DNA of 64,000 bases from Herbidospora yilanensis (GTDB lineage Bacteria > Actinomycetota > Actinomycetes > Streptosporangiales > Streptosporangiaceae). Shown here one piece after another: positions 37,352-45,098 of this stretch; positions within the stretch are counted from its first letter, which is position 1; each line of letters opens with the position of its first letter. The stretch covers positions 1 through 64,000 of the forward strand of contig NZ_BBXE01000026.1 of NCBI RefSeq assembly GCF_001570565.1, read 5' to 3'. A model generated the notes under the pieces. It had not been told where the DNA came from. It saw only the letters and a program-made list of their open reading frames with translations, and ran no database searches. The position numbers and the translations under genes were made by a program.

Positions 37352-38077
37352 ATGTCTGTTATGAGATCTGTGCTTATCACCGGGTCCACCGAGGGCATCG
37401 GCGCCGAGAGCGCCCGCGTGTTCGGCGCCCAGGGCGACGACGTGATCGTGTCCGGGCGGGACGCCGCCAAGGGCGCCATGGTCGTCGACGACATCGTGCG
37501 GAACGGCGGCTCCGCCCGGTTCGTGCCGGCCGACCTCACCGACCTCGACGCGCTCCGCGATCTGGCCGCCGAGGCGGGCGACGTCGACGTGCTCGTCAAC
37601 AACGCCGGCATGGCGCCGGTGTCGGCGACCGTCGGCCAGGAACCCGAGGTCTTCGAGAAGACCCTCGCGCTCAACCTCAGGGCGCCCTACTTCCTCACCC
37701 AGGCGCTCGTGCCCGGGATGATGGAGCGCGGGCGCGGCGCGATCGTGAACATCTCGACCATCGCCGCCGTGGTGGCCGTGCCGTTCCTGTCGGTCTACGG
37801 CGCGACCAAGGCCGCCATCAACGAACTCACCCGGACCTGGGCGGCGGAGTTCGCCGGCCGGGGGGTGCGGGTCAACGCCGTCGCGCCCGGCCCGGTGGCG
37901 ACCTCCATGTACGAGAGCATGGGCGAGCGGGCCAAGGAGTTCGACGAGGGCACCATGCTGCACCGGGCGGCCGACCCCAAGGAGATCGCCGACGTCGTGG
38001 CGTTCCTGGCGTCCGACAAGGCCTCCTACATGACCGGAGCCGTCGTGCCGGTCGACGGCGGCGGCTCCGCGCTCTAG
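37352..38077 (+). CDS. Short-chain dehydrogenase/reductase
   Basis: A classical SDR of 241 residues with the cofactor motif 'TGSTEGIG', the 'NNAG' loop and the catalytic set Ser in 'NISTIAAV' and Tyr/Lys in 'YGATK'. The C-terminal 'VVPVDGGGSAL' is typical. Substrate unknown. The start could be the ATG at 37352 or at 37361; neither has a clear ribosome site. A second, defective SDR follows 8 bases later. Confidence 0.92.
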   Translation: MSVMRSVLITGSTEGIGAESARVFGAQGDDVIVSGRDAAKGAMVVDDIVRNGGSARFVPADLTDLDALRDLAAEAGDVDVLVNNAGMAPVSATVGQEPEVFEKTLALNLRAPYFLTQALVPGMMERGRGAIVNISTIAAVVAVPFLSVYGATKAAINELTRTWAAEFAGRGVRVNAVAPGPVATSMYESMGERAKEFDEGTMLHRAADPKEIADVVAFLASDKASYMTGAVVPVDGGGSAL

Positions 38078-38085
38078 GGGGTTCG

Positions 38086-38679
38086 ATGCCGCCGGATATG
38101 AGCAAGGAGTTCCTCGGCCGCCGGGCCGTGGTGACCGGGGGCTCCCAGGGCATCGGCGCCGCCGTCGCGCGGCGCCTGCTCGACGGGGGCGCGCGGGTGG
38201 TGGTGACGGCGCCGCACCGCGTGCCCGAGACGCCCGGCGACGCGATTCTCGTCGAGGGGGACCCGGCGAGCCTCGAAGGGGCCGGGACGACGGCCGAGGA
38301 GGCGCTCGGGGTGCTCGGCGGCTGCGACATCCTGGTCAACAACGCCGGCGCGATGCCCGACGAGGCCTGGCAGGACTCGATCGACGGCGACTTCCTGTCG
38401 GCCGTCCGCATGACCGCCGCCCTCATGCCCGCCCTGCGGCGCTCCGGCCACGCAGCGATCGTGAACGTGTCGGCCCACTGTCGGGTGGCGGAGGCGGCGC
38501 TGAACACGTACACGCGCTCGCTGGCGCGGGAGCTCGCGCCGCAGGGCATCCGCGTGACGATCGTGACCCAGGGCGAGCCGTCGGAGGTGGCGGAACTGGT
38601 CGCGATGCTCGCGTCGGACCGCGGGCGGTGGATGACGGGCGCCGACTACCACGTCGACGGCGGCTCACGGGCACTCTGA
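38086..38679 (+). CDS. Shortened SDR-like protein lacking the catalytic Tyr and Lys
   Basis: The 197-residue product keeps the Rossmann cofactor motif 'TGGSQGIG' and 'NNAGAMPDE'. It is about 50 residues shorter than active SDRs. Where active enzymes have YxxxK before 'AALN', this protein has 'CRVAEAALNTYTRSLA': Tyr is Cys and Lys is Glu. The loop between the catalytic Ser and Tyr and the PG substrate loop are also missing. The reading frame is intact to 'DYHVDGGSRAL'. It may be a binding or regulatory paralogue of the SDR just upstream. Confidence 0.85.
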   Translation: MPPDMSKEFLGRRAVVTGGSQGIGAAVARRLLDGGARVVVTAPHRVPETPGDAILVEGDPASLEGAGTTAEEALGVLGGCDILVNNAGAMPDEAWQDSIDGDFLSAVRMTAALMPALRRSGHAAIVNVSAHCRVAEAALNTYTRSLARELAPQGIRVTIVTQGEPSEVAELVAMLASDRGRWMTGADYHVDGGSRAL

Positions 38680-38710
38680 CCCACCAGGGTTGACCGACTC
38701 GTCCGGTGGG

Positions 38711-39523
38711 ATGATCTTCCGCGTGGAATTAGCCCGACATGAACGTGTTCGCCGGTTCCTCGAACGTCCGGCCGTCCAGCGAGCCGTCGTCATCCTCATC
38801 GTCGTCAACGCGATCACCATCGGCTGCGAGACCAGCACCACCCTCATGGCCCAGATGGGCTGGCTGCTCGTCACGATCGACCACGTCGCCCTGACCGTCT
38901 TCGCCGTCGAGATCCTCGCCCGCCTCTACGCCTACCGCCGCGACTTCTTCACCGACCCGTGGAACTGGTTCGATCTGATCATCGTGGTGGTCGCGCTCGT
39001 CCCGGCGTCGGGGCCGACCTCGGTGCTCCGGGCGCTCCGCATCCTGCGGGCGCTACGGCTGGTGTCGGCCGTGCCCAGCATGCGGCGGGTGGTGAGCGCG
39101 CTGCTCACCGCCGTGCCCGGGATGGCGTCGATCATCGGGCTGCTGCTGCTGATGATCTACGTCGCGGCCGTGATAGCGACCAAGTTGTTCGGCGAGGTCG
39201 CGGCCGAGCGCTTCGACGAGCTGCCCGACTCGCTGTTCACGCTGTTCCAGATCATGACCGGCGACGACTGGGGCACGGTCGCCAAGGAGGTCATGACACA
39301 CAAGCCGTGGGCCTGGGTGTTCTTCATCTCGTACATCCTGATCTCGACTTTCGTCGCGCTGAATCTCTTCATCGCGGTGGTGGTCAACGCCATGAACGAC
39401 GCCGAACCCTCGCCGTCGGAGGAGCTGGCCCAGGCCGAGCTGGTCGAACTCCGCGAAGAGGTCGCCGCACTCCATGCCAAACTCGATCTTCTTCTCGAAC
39501 GCGGAACCGTAGGCCGGCGCTGA
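38711..39523 (+). CDS. Bacterial voltage-gated cation channel (NaChBac family)
   Basis: The product (270 residues from this ATG) has six membrane helices. S4 carries the arginine ladder 'VLRALRILRALRLV'. The pore loop is 'LFTLFQIMTGDDWGTV', so the filter reads TGDDW rather than the TLESW of known sodium channels. S6 is 'LISTFVALNLFIAVVVNAM', and a C-terminal coiled coil follows ('LVELREEVAALHAKLDLLL'), as in homotetrameric channels. The start is uncertain: TTG at 38690 would add seven residues. A TTA leucine codon occurs at codon 7. Confidence 0.9.
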   Translation: MIFRVELARHERVRRFLERPAVQRAVVILIVVNAITIGCETSTTLMAQMGWLLVTIDHVALTVFAVEILARLYAYRRDFFTDPWNWFDLIIVVVALVPASGPTSVLRALRILRALRLVSAVPSMRRVVSALLTAVPGMASIIGLLLLMIYVAAVIATKLFGEVAAERFDELPDSLFTLFQIMTGDDWGTVAKEVMTHKPWAWVFFISYILISTFVALNLFIAVVVNAMNDAEPSPSEELAQAELVELREEVAALHAKLDLLLERGTVGRR

Positions 39524-39568
39524 GCGTTCTGGCGTGCGGCCGAGACGTCCAACTCGACAGGAGAAAAC

Positions 39569-40471
39569 GTGGTCTTCAAACGGATGCTGAGCGCATTCGG
39601 CGTCGGCGCCCCCTCAGTGGACACCGTTCTGCACAACCCGCGCACCCAGCCCGGTGGCGCCCTTTCCGGCGAGGTGCGGATCAAGGGTGGCGAGGTCGAC
39701 GCGGAGATCGAGCACATCACCCTCAGCCTCGTCGCCCGGGTCGAGATCGAGCACAGCGAAGGCGAGAGCAGCGGGCTGCGCGAGTTCTTCGGCTTCCCGG
39801 TCTCCGGGCCGTTCACCCTCCGGACCGGCGAGGAGCGGACGATCCCGTTCCAGCTCCCGGTGCCGTGGGAGACGCCGATCAGCGAGGGCCTGCGCGGCAT
39901 GGCGATCGGCGTGCGCACCGAACTGGCCATCGCCAAGGCGGTCGACAAGGGCGACCTCGACATGATCGAGGTCGCGCCGCTGCCCTCGCAGGTCCACGTG
40001 CTGGAGTCGCTGTCGCGGCTGGGCTTCCACTTCCGCTCGGCCGACCTGGAGGCCGGGCACATCGGCGGCTCCCGCCAGACGCTGCCGTTCTACCAGGAGA
40101 TCGAGTTCACCTCCCACCAGTACGGCGAGATCGAGGTGACCTTCATCTCCGACCCCCACCACCTGGAGGTCGTGATCGAGGGCGGCCACGACGCGATCGG
40201 CCGCTTCCCGACCACCCACCAGGAGGCCCTGAGCACCGACTGGACGTCGGTCTTCGGCAACTGGCTGGCCCAGCGCTCCTACGGCCACCACGGCGGCCAT
40301 CACGGCGGTCACCACGGGGGCCACTACGGCCACCACGACGACGATCACCACCACGGCGGCGGCGTCGGCATGGGCGGCGTGATCGCCGGCGCCGCGGCGG
40401 GCGTCGTCGGCGGCATGATCCTCGGCGAGGTCGTGGAAGAGGTCTTCGAGGACGCCTTCGAAGAGGAGTGA
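39569..40471 (+). CDS. Spo0M-like protein with His-rich and Gly-zipper tail
   Basis: Residues 1 to about 230 match the Spo0M/SpoOM arrestin-like fold ('PGGALSGEVRIKGGEVDAEI', 'GLRGMAIGVRTELAIAKAVD'), known as a sporulation-control protein in Bacillus. Then comes a His/Gly-rich stretch (about 236-263, repeats of GHHGG) that could bind metals. A Gly-rich hydrophobic segment follows ('GVIAGAAAGVVGGMILGEV'), and then an acidic end. The GTG at 39569 follows AGGAG. A hairpin terminator follows at 40484. Confidence 0.9.
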   Translation: MVFKRMLSAFGVGAPSVDTVLHNPRTQPGGALSGEVRIKGGEVDAEIEHITLSLVARVEIEHSEGESSGLREFFGFPVSGPFTLRTGEERTIPFQLPVPWETPISEGLRGMAIGVRTELAIAKAVDKGDLDMIEVAPLPSQVHVLESLSRLGFHFRSADLEAGHIGGSRQTLPFYQEIEFTSHQYGEIEVTFISDPHHLEVVIEGGHDAIGRFPTTHQEALSTDWTSVFGNWLAQRSYGHHGGHHGGHHGGHYGHHDDDHHHGGGVGMGGVIAGAAAGVVGGMILGEVVEEVFEDAFEEE

Positions 40472-40483
40472 CGAACCCGGCGG

Positions 40484-40512
40484 ACGGCGGTCACCGTGTC
40501 GGTGGCCGCCGT
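40484..40512 (+). terminator. Hairpin terminator after the Spo0M-like gene
   Basis: A 13-bp stem with one G-U pair (40484-40496 with 40500-40512) and a 3-base loop starts 13 bases after the stop. It lacks a long T-tract. Confidence 0.65.
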
Positions 40513-40521
40513 TCCTGCTGC

Positions 40522-40527
40522 TATCGT
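40522..40527 (+). promoter_or_regulatory. Predicted -10 element for the MurG-like gene
   Basis: TATCGT lies eight bases before the GTG at 40536, directly after the terminator hairpin. Confidence 0.4.
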
Positions 40528-40535
40528 CCCGGGTC

Positions 40536-41696
40536 GTGATCTTCGAGGCAGAACCGTTCCGCCTGATCGTCTCCGGGGGCGGCACCGGCGGGCACACCTT
40601 TCCGGCGCTGACCACCGTCCGTGCGCTGCGGGCCCGGACCGCCGGGCGGCTGGAGGTGCTCTGGGTCGGCGCGGCCGGGAGCCTGGAGGAGCGGGTGGCC
40701 ACCGCCGAGGGCATCCCGTTCGTGTCGGTGGCGACCGGGAAGGTGCGCCGGGCCCGGAGCGTGCTGGGGATGGTGTCGGCCGAGAACGTGCGCGACATGT
40801 TCCGGGTGCCGCTCGGGGTCTACCAGGCCGTCTCGATCGTGCGCCGGTTCCGGCCCGACGTGGTGCTGGGCACCGGCGGCTACGTCGCGGTGCCGGTCGG
40901 CGTGGCGGCGCGGGTGTGCCGGGTGCCGCTGGTCATCCACGAGCAGACGGTCCGGCTCGGGCTGGCCAACCGGGTGCTCGCCCGGGGGGCGGCGCGCGTC
41001 GCGGTGACGGCCGAGGCGTCGCTGGAGCTGCTGTCGGGCCCGGCGCGCAAGCGGGCCGTGGTGACCGGCAACCCCGTCAGGGCCGAGGTGCTCACCGGAC
41101 GGGCCGACCGCGCGCCGGTCGACGGCTTCGACCGCGCCCTGCCGACCGTGTACGTCACCGGCGGCGCCCAGGGCGCCCGGCAGATCAACGGGCTCGTCAC
41201 GGCGATCCTGCCGTGGTTGCTGGAGCGGGCGAACGTCATTCACCAGTGCGGCCCGGCCGAGGAGGAGCAGGTGGCCGCGGCGGCGCGCACCCTGCCGCCC
41301 GCGCCGGCGGCCCGCTACCAGGTCAAGGGGTTCGTGGGCGCCGAACTGCCCGACGTGCTCGCGCTCGCCGACGTGGTGGTCTCCCGCAGCGGCGCCGGCA
41401 CCATCGCCGAGGTCACGGCGCTCGGCAAGGCGGCCGTGCTGATCCCGCTGGCCACCTCGGCCGGGAACGAGCAGGCCCACAACGCCTCCTACCTGGAGCG
41501 GGCCGGGGCCGCGGTCGCGCTGCTCGGCGAGGTGACGCCCGAGAGCCTGCGGGCGGCGGTGGGGCCGTTGCTGGCCGACCCGGCGCGGCGCGAAGCGCTC
41601 GCCGCCCAGGCCCGCCGCCACGGCCGCCCCGACGCCGCCGAGCGGCTGGCCGACGAGGTGCTCGGAGCCTCCCGGTCACGCGGCCGGGCCCGATAG
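40536..41696 (+). CDS. MurG-like GlcNAc transferase, outside the cell-division cluster
   Basis: The 386-residue product belongs to GT28. The N-terminal loop is 'IVSGGGTGGHTFPAL' (MurG has GGGTAGH). 'DVVLGTGGYVAVPVGVAAR', 'PLVIHEQTVRLGLANRVLA' and the UDP-GlcNAc site 'VVSRSGAGTIAEVTALGKA' all fit MurG. MurG adds GlcNAc to lipid I. No mur or fts gene is nearby, so this is probably a second copy with a specialised role, perhaps in sporulation or another glycolipid. The start is GTG. Confidence 0.85.
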   Translation: MIFEAEPFRLIVSGGGTGGHTFPALTTVRALRARTAGRLEVLWVGAAGSLEERVATAEGIPFVSVATGKVRRARSVLGMVSAENVRDMFRVPLGVYQAVSIVRRFRPDVVLGTGGYVAVPVGVAARVCRVPLVIHEQTVRLGLANRVLARGAARVAVTAEASLELLSGPARKRAVVTGNPVRAEVLTGRADRAPVDGFDRALPTVYVTGGAQGARQINGLVTAILPWLLERANVIHQCGPAEEEQVAAAARTLPPAPAARYQVKGFVGAELPDVLALADVVVSRSGAGTIAEVTALGKAAVLIPLATSAGNEQAHNASYLERAGAAVALLGEVTPESLRAAVGPLLADPARREALAAQARRHGRPDAAERLADEVLGASRSRGRAR

Positions 41697-41710
41697 ACGA
41701 GCGACTTCCG

Positions 41711-42742
41711 TCACGCCGGATAGGCGTGCGTCTCCGTCGCCTTGACCGAGACCCAGATGCGGCGGCCGGGCGTCAGGTCGAGCTCGGCCACGGCGGCCGG
41801 GGTGACGTCGGCGGCGACCGGCACCGGGCCGTCGACGTGGACGCGGATGTGGTCGCCGTGCCGTTCGATGCCGTCGATGCGGCCCTCCCACAGGTTGCGG
41901 GGGCTGCCGTCGGGACGGGTGCGGTAGAGCGCAACCGCGCGCGGCGCGAAGGCCACGAACGCCGGGCCGCTCACCCGTTCCCCGGCGGCGAAGGCCAGGT
42001 CGCCGACCGTCACCCGGTCGCCGTCGCCCTCGCCCCTGAAGAGGTTGAGGCCGACGAGCCGGGCCACGTAGTCGGTGCGGGGACGGCGGGCGATCTCGGC
42101 CGGCGTGCCCTCCTGGACGACCGCGCCGTCTTCGACGACCACGAGCCGGTCGGCCAGCACCATCGCGTCGAGCGGATCGTGGGTGACCAGGACGGTCGCG
42201 CCGTCGAAGCCGGTCAGGCGGCGGCGCAGCTCGGAGCGGATCTCCAGGCGGGTGTGGGCGTCGAGGGCGGCCAGCGGCTCGTCGAGGAGCAGCAGGCGCG
42301 GCTCGACCGCGAGGGCTCGGGCCAGGGCCACCCGCTGGGCCTGGCCGCCGGAGAGGCGGTGGGGGCGTACCGAGGAGAACTCCGCCAGGCCCATTCGGTC
42401 GAGCAGTTCCCGGGCCCGCAGCCGGGCCTCGGCCTTCGACCTCCCCTGGCAGCGGGGGCCGAAGGCGACGTTGTCGAGCGCGGACAGGTGGGGGAAGAGC
42501 AGGTAGTCCTGGAAGACGACGCCGACGGGGCGCCGCTCGGCGGGTTCGCGCTCGATGCGGACGCCGTCGAGTTCGATCGACCCCTCGGTCAGCGGGATGA
42601 GGCCGGCGAGGGCACGCAGGGCGGTCGTCTTGCCGGCGCCGTTGGGGCCGAGCAGCGTGACGACCTCGCCCCGGCCGACCGTCAGGTCGAGGTCGAGCCG
42701 GAAGGCCGGCCGCCGGACCACGATCCGGGCGCGCAACGTCAT
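41711..42742 (-). CDS. modC: Molybdate ABC transporter ATPase
   Basis: The 343-residue product has an ABC ATPase domain with Walker A 'GPNGAGKT', signature 'LSGGQAQRVALARAL', Walker B 'LLLLDEPLAALD' and switch His in 'VLVTHDPLDA'. A C-terminal TOBE/Mop-like domain (from about residue 265) with 'DGSPRNLWEGRIDGIERHGD' binds molybdate and regulates transport. The ATG overlaps the modB stop by four bases. The end lies 14 bases from the convergent MurG-like gene. Confidence 0.94.
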   Translation of the reverse strand: MTLRARIVVRRPAFRLDLDLTVGRGEVVTLLGPNGAGKTTALRALAGLIPLTEGSIELDGVRIEREPAERRPVGVVFQDYLLFPHLSALDNVAFGPRCQGRSKAEARLRARELLDRMGLAEFSSVRPHRLSGGQAQRVALARALAVEPRLLLLDEPLAALDAHTRLEIRSELRRRLTGFDGATVLVTHDPLDAMVLADRLVVVEDGAVVQEGTPAEIARRPRTDYVARLVGLNLFRGEGDGDRVTVGDLAFAAGERVSGPAFVAFAPRAVALYRTRPDGSPRNLWEGRIDGIERHGDHIRVHVDGPVPVAADVTPAAVAELDLTPGRRIWVSVKATETHAYPA

Positions 42743-43524
42743 GCCGCCGCCCCCACCCAGCGGTCGCGCAGCGCGACCAGGATGAGCACCGACACGGCCA
42801 GCAGCACCAGGCTGAGCACGATCGCCGCCTCGGGTTCGGTCTCCAGCGCCAGGTAGACGGCCAGCGGCATCGTCTGGGTGCGGCCGGGGAAGTTGCCCGC
42901 GAACGTGATCGTCGCGCCGAACTCGCCCAGGGCCCGCGCCCAGCAGAGCACCGCCCCGGCCAGCACGCCCGGCGCGACCAGCGGCAGCGTCACCCGGCGG
43001 AACACGGTGAAGCGGGAGGCGCCCAGGGTCGCGGCGGCCTCCTCGTAGCGCACGTCGGCGGCGCGCAGCGCGCCCTCGACGGCGATGACCAGGAACGGCA
43101 TCGCCACGAACGCCTCCGCGACGACCACCCCGGCCGTCGTGAACGGCAACGAGAACCCGAACGCCGACTCCAGCCACTGCCCGACCAGCCCGCGCCGGCC
43201 GAGGACCAGCAGCAGCGCCACCCCGCCGACCACCGGCGGCAGCACCAGCGGCACGGTCACCAGGGCGCGCAGGAGCCGGCGGCCGGGGAAGTCGGTGCGG
43301 GCCAGCAACCACGCCAGCGGTACCCCGAGCACCAGGCAGACCGCCGTCGCGACGGACGCGGTGACCAGCGACAACCGCAGCGCCTCCAGAACCTGGGGTT
43401 CGGAGAGCCGCTGCGGCAGCGTCGACCACGGCGCCCGGACGAGCAGCCCCGCCAGCGGCAGGACGAGGAAGGCCATCCCCAGCACGGCCGGGACGACCAG
43501 CAGCCAGGGAACACGGCTTCTCAC
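42739..43524 (-). CDS. modB: Molybdate ABC transporter permease
   Basis: The 261-residue product has five to six membrane helices and the permease EAA loop 'EEAAATLGASRFTVFRRVTL' that contacts the ATPase. The GTG at 43522-43524 overlaps the modA stop by four bases. The much longer open frame reported on this strand merges modA and modB in another frame and is not coding. Confidence 0.94.
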   Translation of the reverse strand: MRSRVPWLLVVPAVLGMAFLVLPLAGLLVRAPWSTLPQRLSEPQVLEALRLSLVTASVATAVCLVLGVPLAWLLARTDFPGRRLLRALVTVPLVLPPVVGGVALLLVLGRRGLVGQWLESAFGFSLPFTTAGVVVAEAFVAMPFLVIAVEGALRAADVRYEEAAATLGASRFTVFRRVTLPLVAPGVLAGAVLCWARALGEFGATITFAGNFPGRTQTMPLAVYLALETEPEAAIVLSLVLLAVSVLILVALRDRWVGAAA

Positions 43525-44270
43525 GGCGCCTCGAAACCGGCCTTCGTCAGCACGTCCTCGCCCTGCGGCGACAACACGAGGTCGACGAACTGCTGAGCAA
43601 GGGGTGAGGCGTCCTTCAGGGTGGCGATCGGGTAGTCGTTGACCGCCTGGTCGGCCTCGGGGAACGGGATGCCGGAGACCTTCCCGGCCGACGCGATGAC
43701 GTCGGTCCGGTAGACCAGGGCGGCGTCGACCTCGCCGAGTTCGACCTTGGTGAGCGTGGCCTTGACGTCCTGCTCCAGGGTGACCGGGGTGACCTCGATC
43801 CCGGCCGCGCCGAGGGCCCTGACGGCGGCGGCGCCGCACGGCACCTGCGCGGCGCACAGGGCGACCTTGACCTTGGGGTCGGTCAGGTCCTTGAGGTTCT
43901 CGACCTTGGCGGGGTTGTCCGGCGGCACCGCGATCTCCAGCTTGTTCTTCACGAACACGGTCTGCGTGCCCGCGAGGCCGGCGTCGGCCACGGTCTTCAT
44001 CGTCGCAGGAGAAGCGGCCGCGAACACGTCGGCGGGCGCGCCCTGGGTGATCTGCTGGGCGAGCGTGGCACTGGAGCCGAAGTTGAAGGTGACCTTCGTG
44101 CCGGGGTGGGCGGCCTCGAACTGCTTGCCGAGTTCGGTGAAGGTCCCGGTGAGCGACGCGGCGGCGAACACCGTCAGCTCGGTCTCGGCGGGTACGGCCG
44201 ACGACGACCCGCAGGCCGCCAGCACGAACACGGACGTGATGGCCGCGACGAGGGACAGGCGCTTCAGCAC
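43521..44270 (-). CDS. modA: Molybdate-binding lipoprotein
   Basis: The 249-residue product is a lipoprotein ('SVFVLAACGSSS' lipobox, Cys20) with a type II periplasmic-binding fold. It has 'TVFAAASLTGTFTELGKQF' and 'NFGSSATLAQQITQGAPADV', which supply the Ser and backbone groups that hold molybdate or tungstate. The GTG at 44268-44270 follows AAGGAGTG. It is the first gene of modABC. Confidence 0.95.
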   Translation of the reverse strand: MLKRLSLVAAITSVFVLAACGSSSAVPAETELTVFAAASLTGTFTELGKQFEAAHPGTKVTFNFGSSATLAQQITQGAPADVFAAASPATMKTVADAGLAGTQTVFVKNKLEIAVPPDNPAKVENLKDLTDPKVKVALCAAQVPCGAAAVRALGAAGIEVTPVTLEQDVKATLTKVELGEVDAALVYRTDVIASAGKVSGIPFPEADQAVNDYPIATLKDASPLAQQFVDLVLSPQGEDVLTKAGFEAP

Positions 44271-44320
44271 CGAGCACTCCTTACCGTGGGAATCCTCCCA
44301 AGATTACGTGGCACCCGCCA

Positions 44321-44362
44321 ATCATTCGATAGCAAATACATCGCAATCGCCACATTATTCGA
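44321..44362. promoter_or_regulatory. Direct repeats in the modA upstream region
   Basis: ATCATTCGA (44321-44329) and ATTATTCGA (44354-44362) are direct repeats 33 bases apart, about three helical turns, in an unusually AT-rich stretch before modA. They may bind a regulator. No standard ModE site was seen. Confidence 0.3.
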
Positions 44363-44478
44363 GCGATACCCTCGCTTCTGCGAGGAGAACTACTTTCCTT
44401 CCGTTACGGCTTCGCCCACCCCGGCACCGCCCGCCGCCCCCGCTCCCGCCGTATCCGGCGCCAACCGGCCGCGCCGGC

Positions 44479-45063
44479 TCATGCACCCGACGCCGAGGCG
44501 GCCCTGCGAGCCACAGCCAGGTAGTGGTCGTCGTCATCGTGGAAGTGCACCGGTTCCCAGCCGGTGGCCTGGAGCAGGGGCGTGATCCGGTGTTCGGCGC
44601 GGATGTCGTCCGGTGACAGTTCGCGGCCCCGCCGGGCCGCCAGCACGGCGCGGCCGACCGGGTGGAAGAGGGCCAGTCGGGCACCAGGCCGGGCGACGCG
44701 GGCGAACTCCAGCAGCGTCCCCCGAGGGTCGCCGAGGTGACCGATCAGACCGGCGGCCAGGATGGCGCCGATGGTCGCGTCGGCGAAGGGCAGTCCGGAG
44801 GCGTCGCCGATCAGCGCCGGCCCGCGCTCGCTCGCCTTCAGGGCCATCCCCGGTGTCAGGTCCACCCCGACGACCCGGTCGGTGTGCTCGCGCAGCAGGG
44901 GCATCGCGCGCCCGGTGCCGCAGCCCGCGTCCAGGGCGACCAGACCGGGTCGCAGCTCCAGGTGGGCGACGGCCCCGGCGAAGGCCGGGCCGTCGTCGGG
45001 GAACGTGTCGTCCCAGGTCGCGGCGCGGGCCGCGAAGAAGGCTCTGGTCTCGTGCTTTTCCAT
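44479..45063 (-). CDS. Class I SAM-dependent methyltransferase
   Basis: The 194-residue product has motif I 'LVALDAGCGTGRAMPLL', the acidic 'VGVDLTPGM' and post-I 'LIGDASGLPFADATIGAI', as in Methyltransf_11/25 proteins. Substrate unknown. The ATG at 45061-45063 has no ribosome site. TAGCAT lies seven bases upstream, so a leaderless transcript is likely. It is divergent from the hydrolase gene. Confidence 0.88.
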   Translation of the reverse strand: MEKHETRAFFAARAATWDDTFPDDGPAFAGAVAHLELRPGLVALDAGCGTGRAMPLLREHTDRVVGVDLTPGMALKASERGPALIGDASGLPFADATIGAILAAGLIGHLGDPRGTLLEFARVARPGARLALFHPVGRAVLAARRGRELSPDDIRAEHRITPLLQATGWEPVHFHDDDDHYLAVARRAASASGA

Positions 45064-45070
45064 GTCAGCG

Positions 45071-45090
45071 ATGCTAGGCCCACGTATAAA
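45071..45090. promoter_or_regulatory. Closely spaced divergent leaderless promoters
   Basis: TAGCAT on the minus strand (45071-45076) lies seven bases before the methyltransferase ATG. TATAAA on the plus strand (45085-45090) lies eight bases before the hydrolase ATG at 45099. The two starts are only 35 bases apart, so the promoters must overlap and may compete. Confidence 0.5.
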
Positions 45091-45098
45091 TTGCACCC

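Noticed and set aside
42739-44277. 512-codon minus-strand frame merging modA and modB
   Set aside because: The modA part is read in the wrong frame; the two real genes overlap by four bases.
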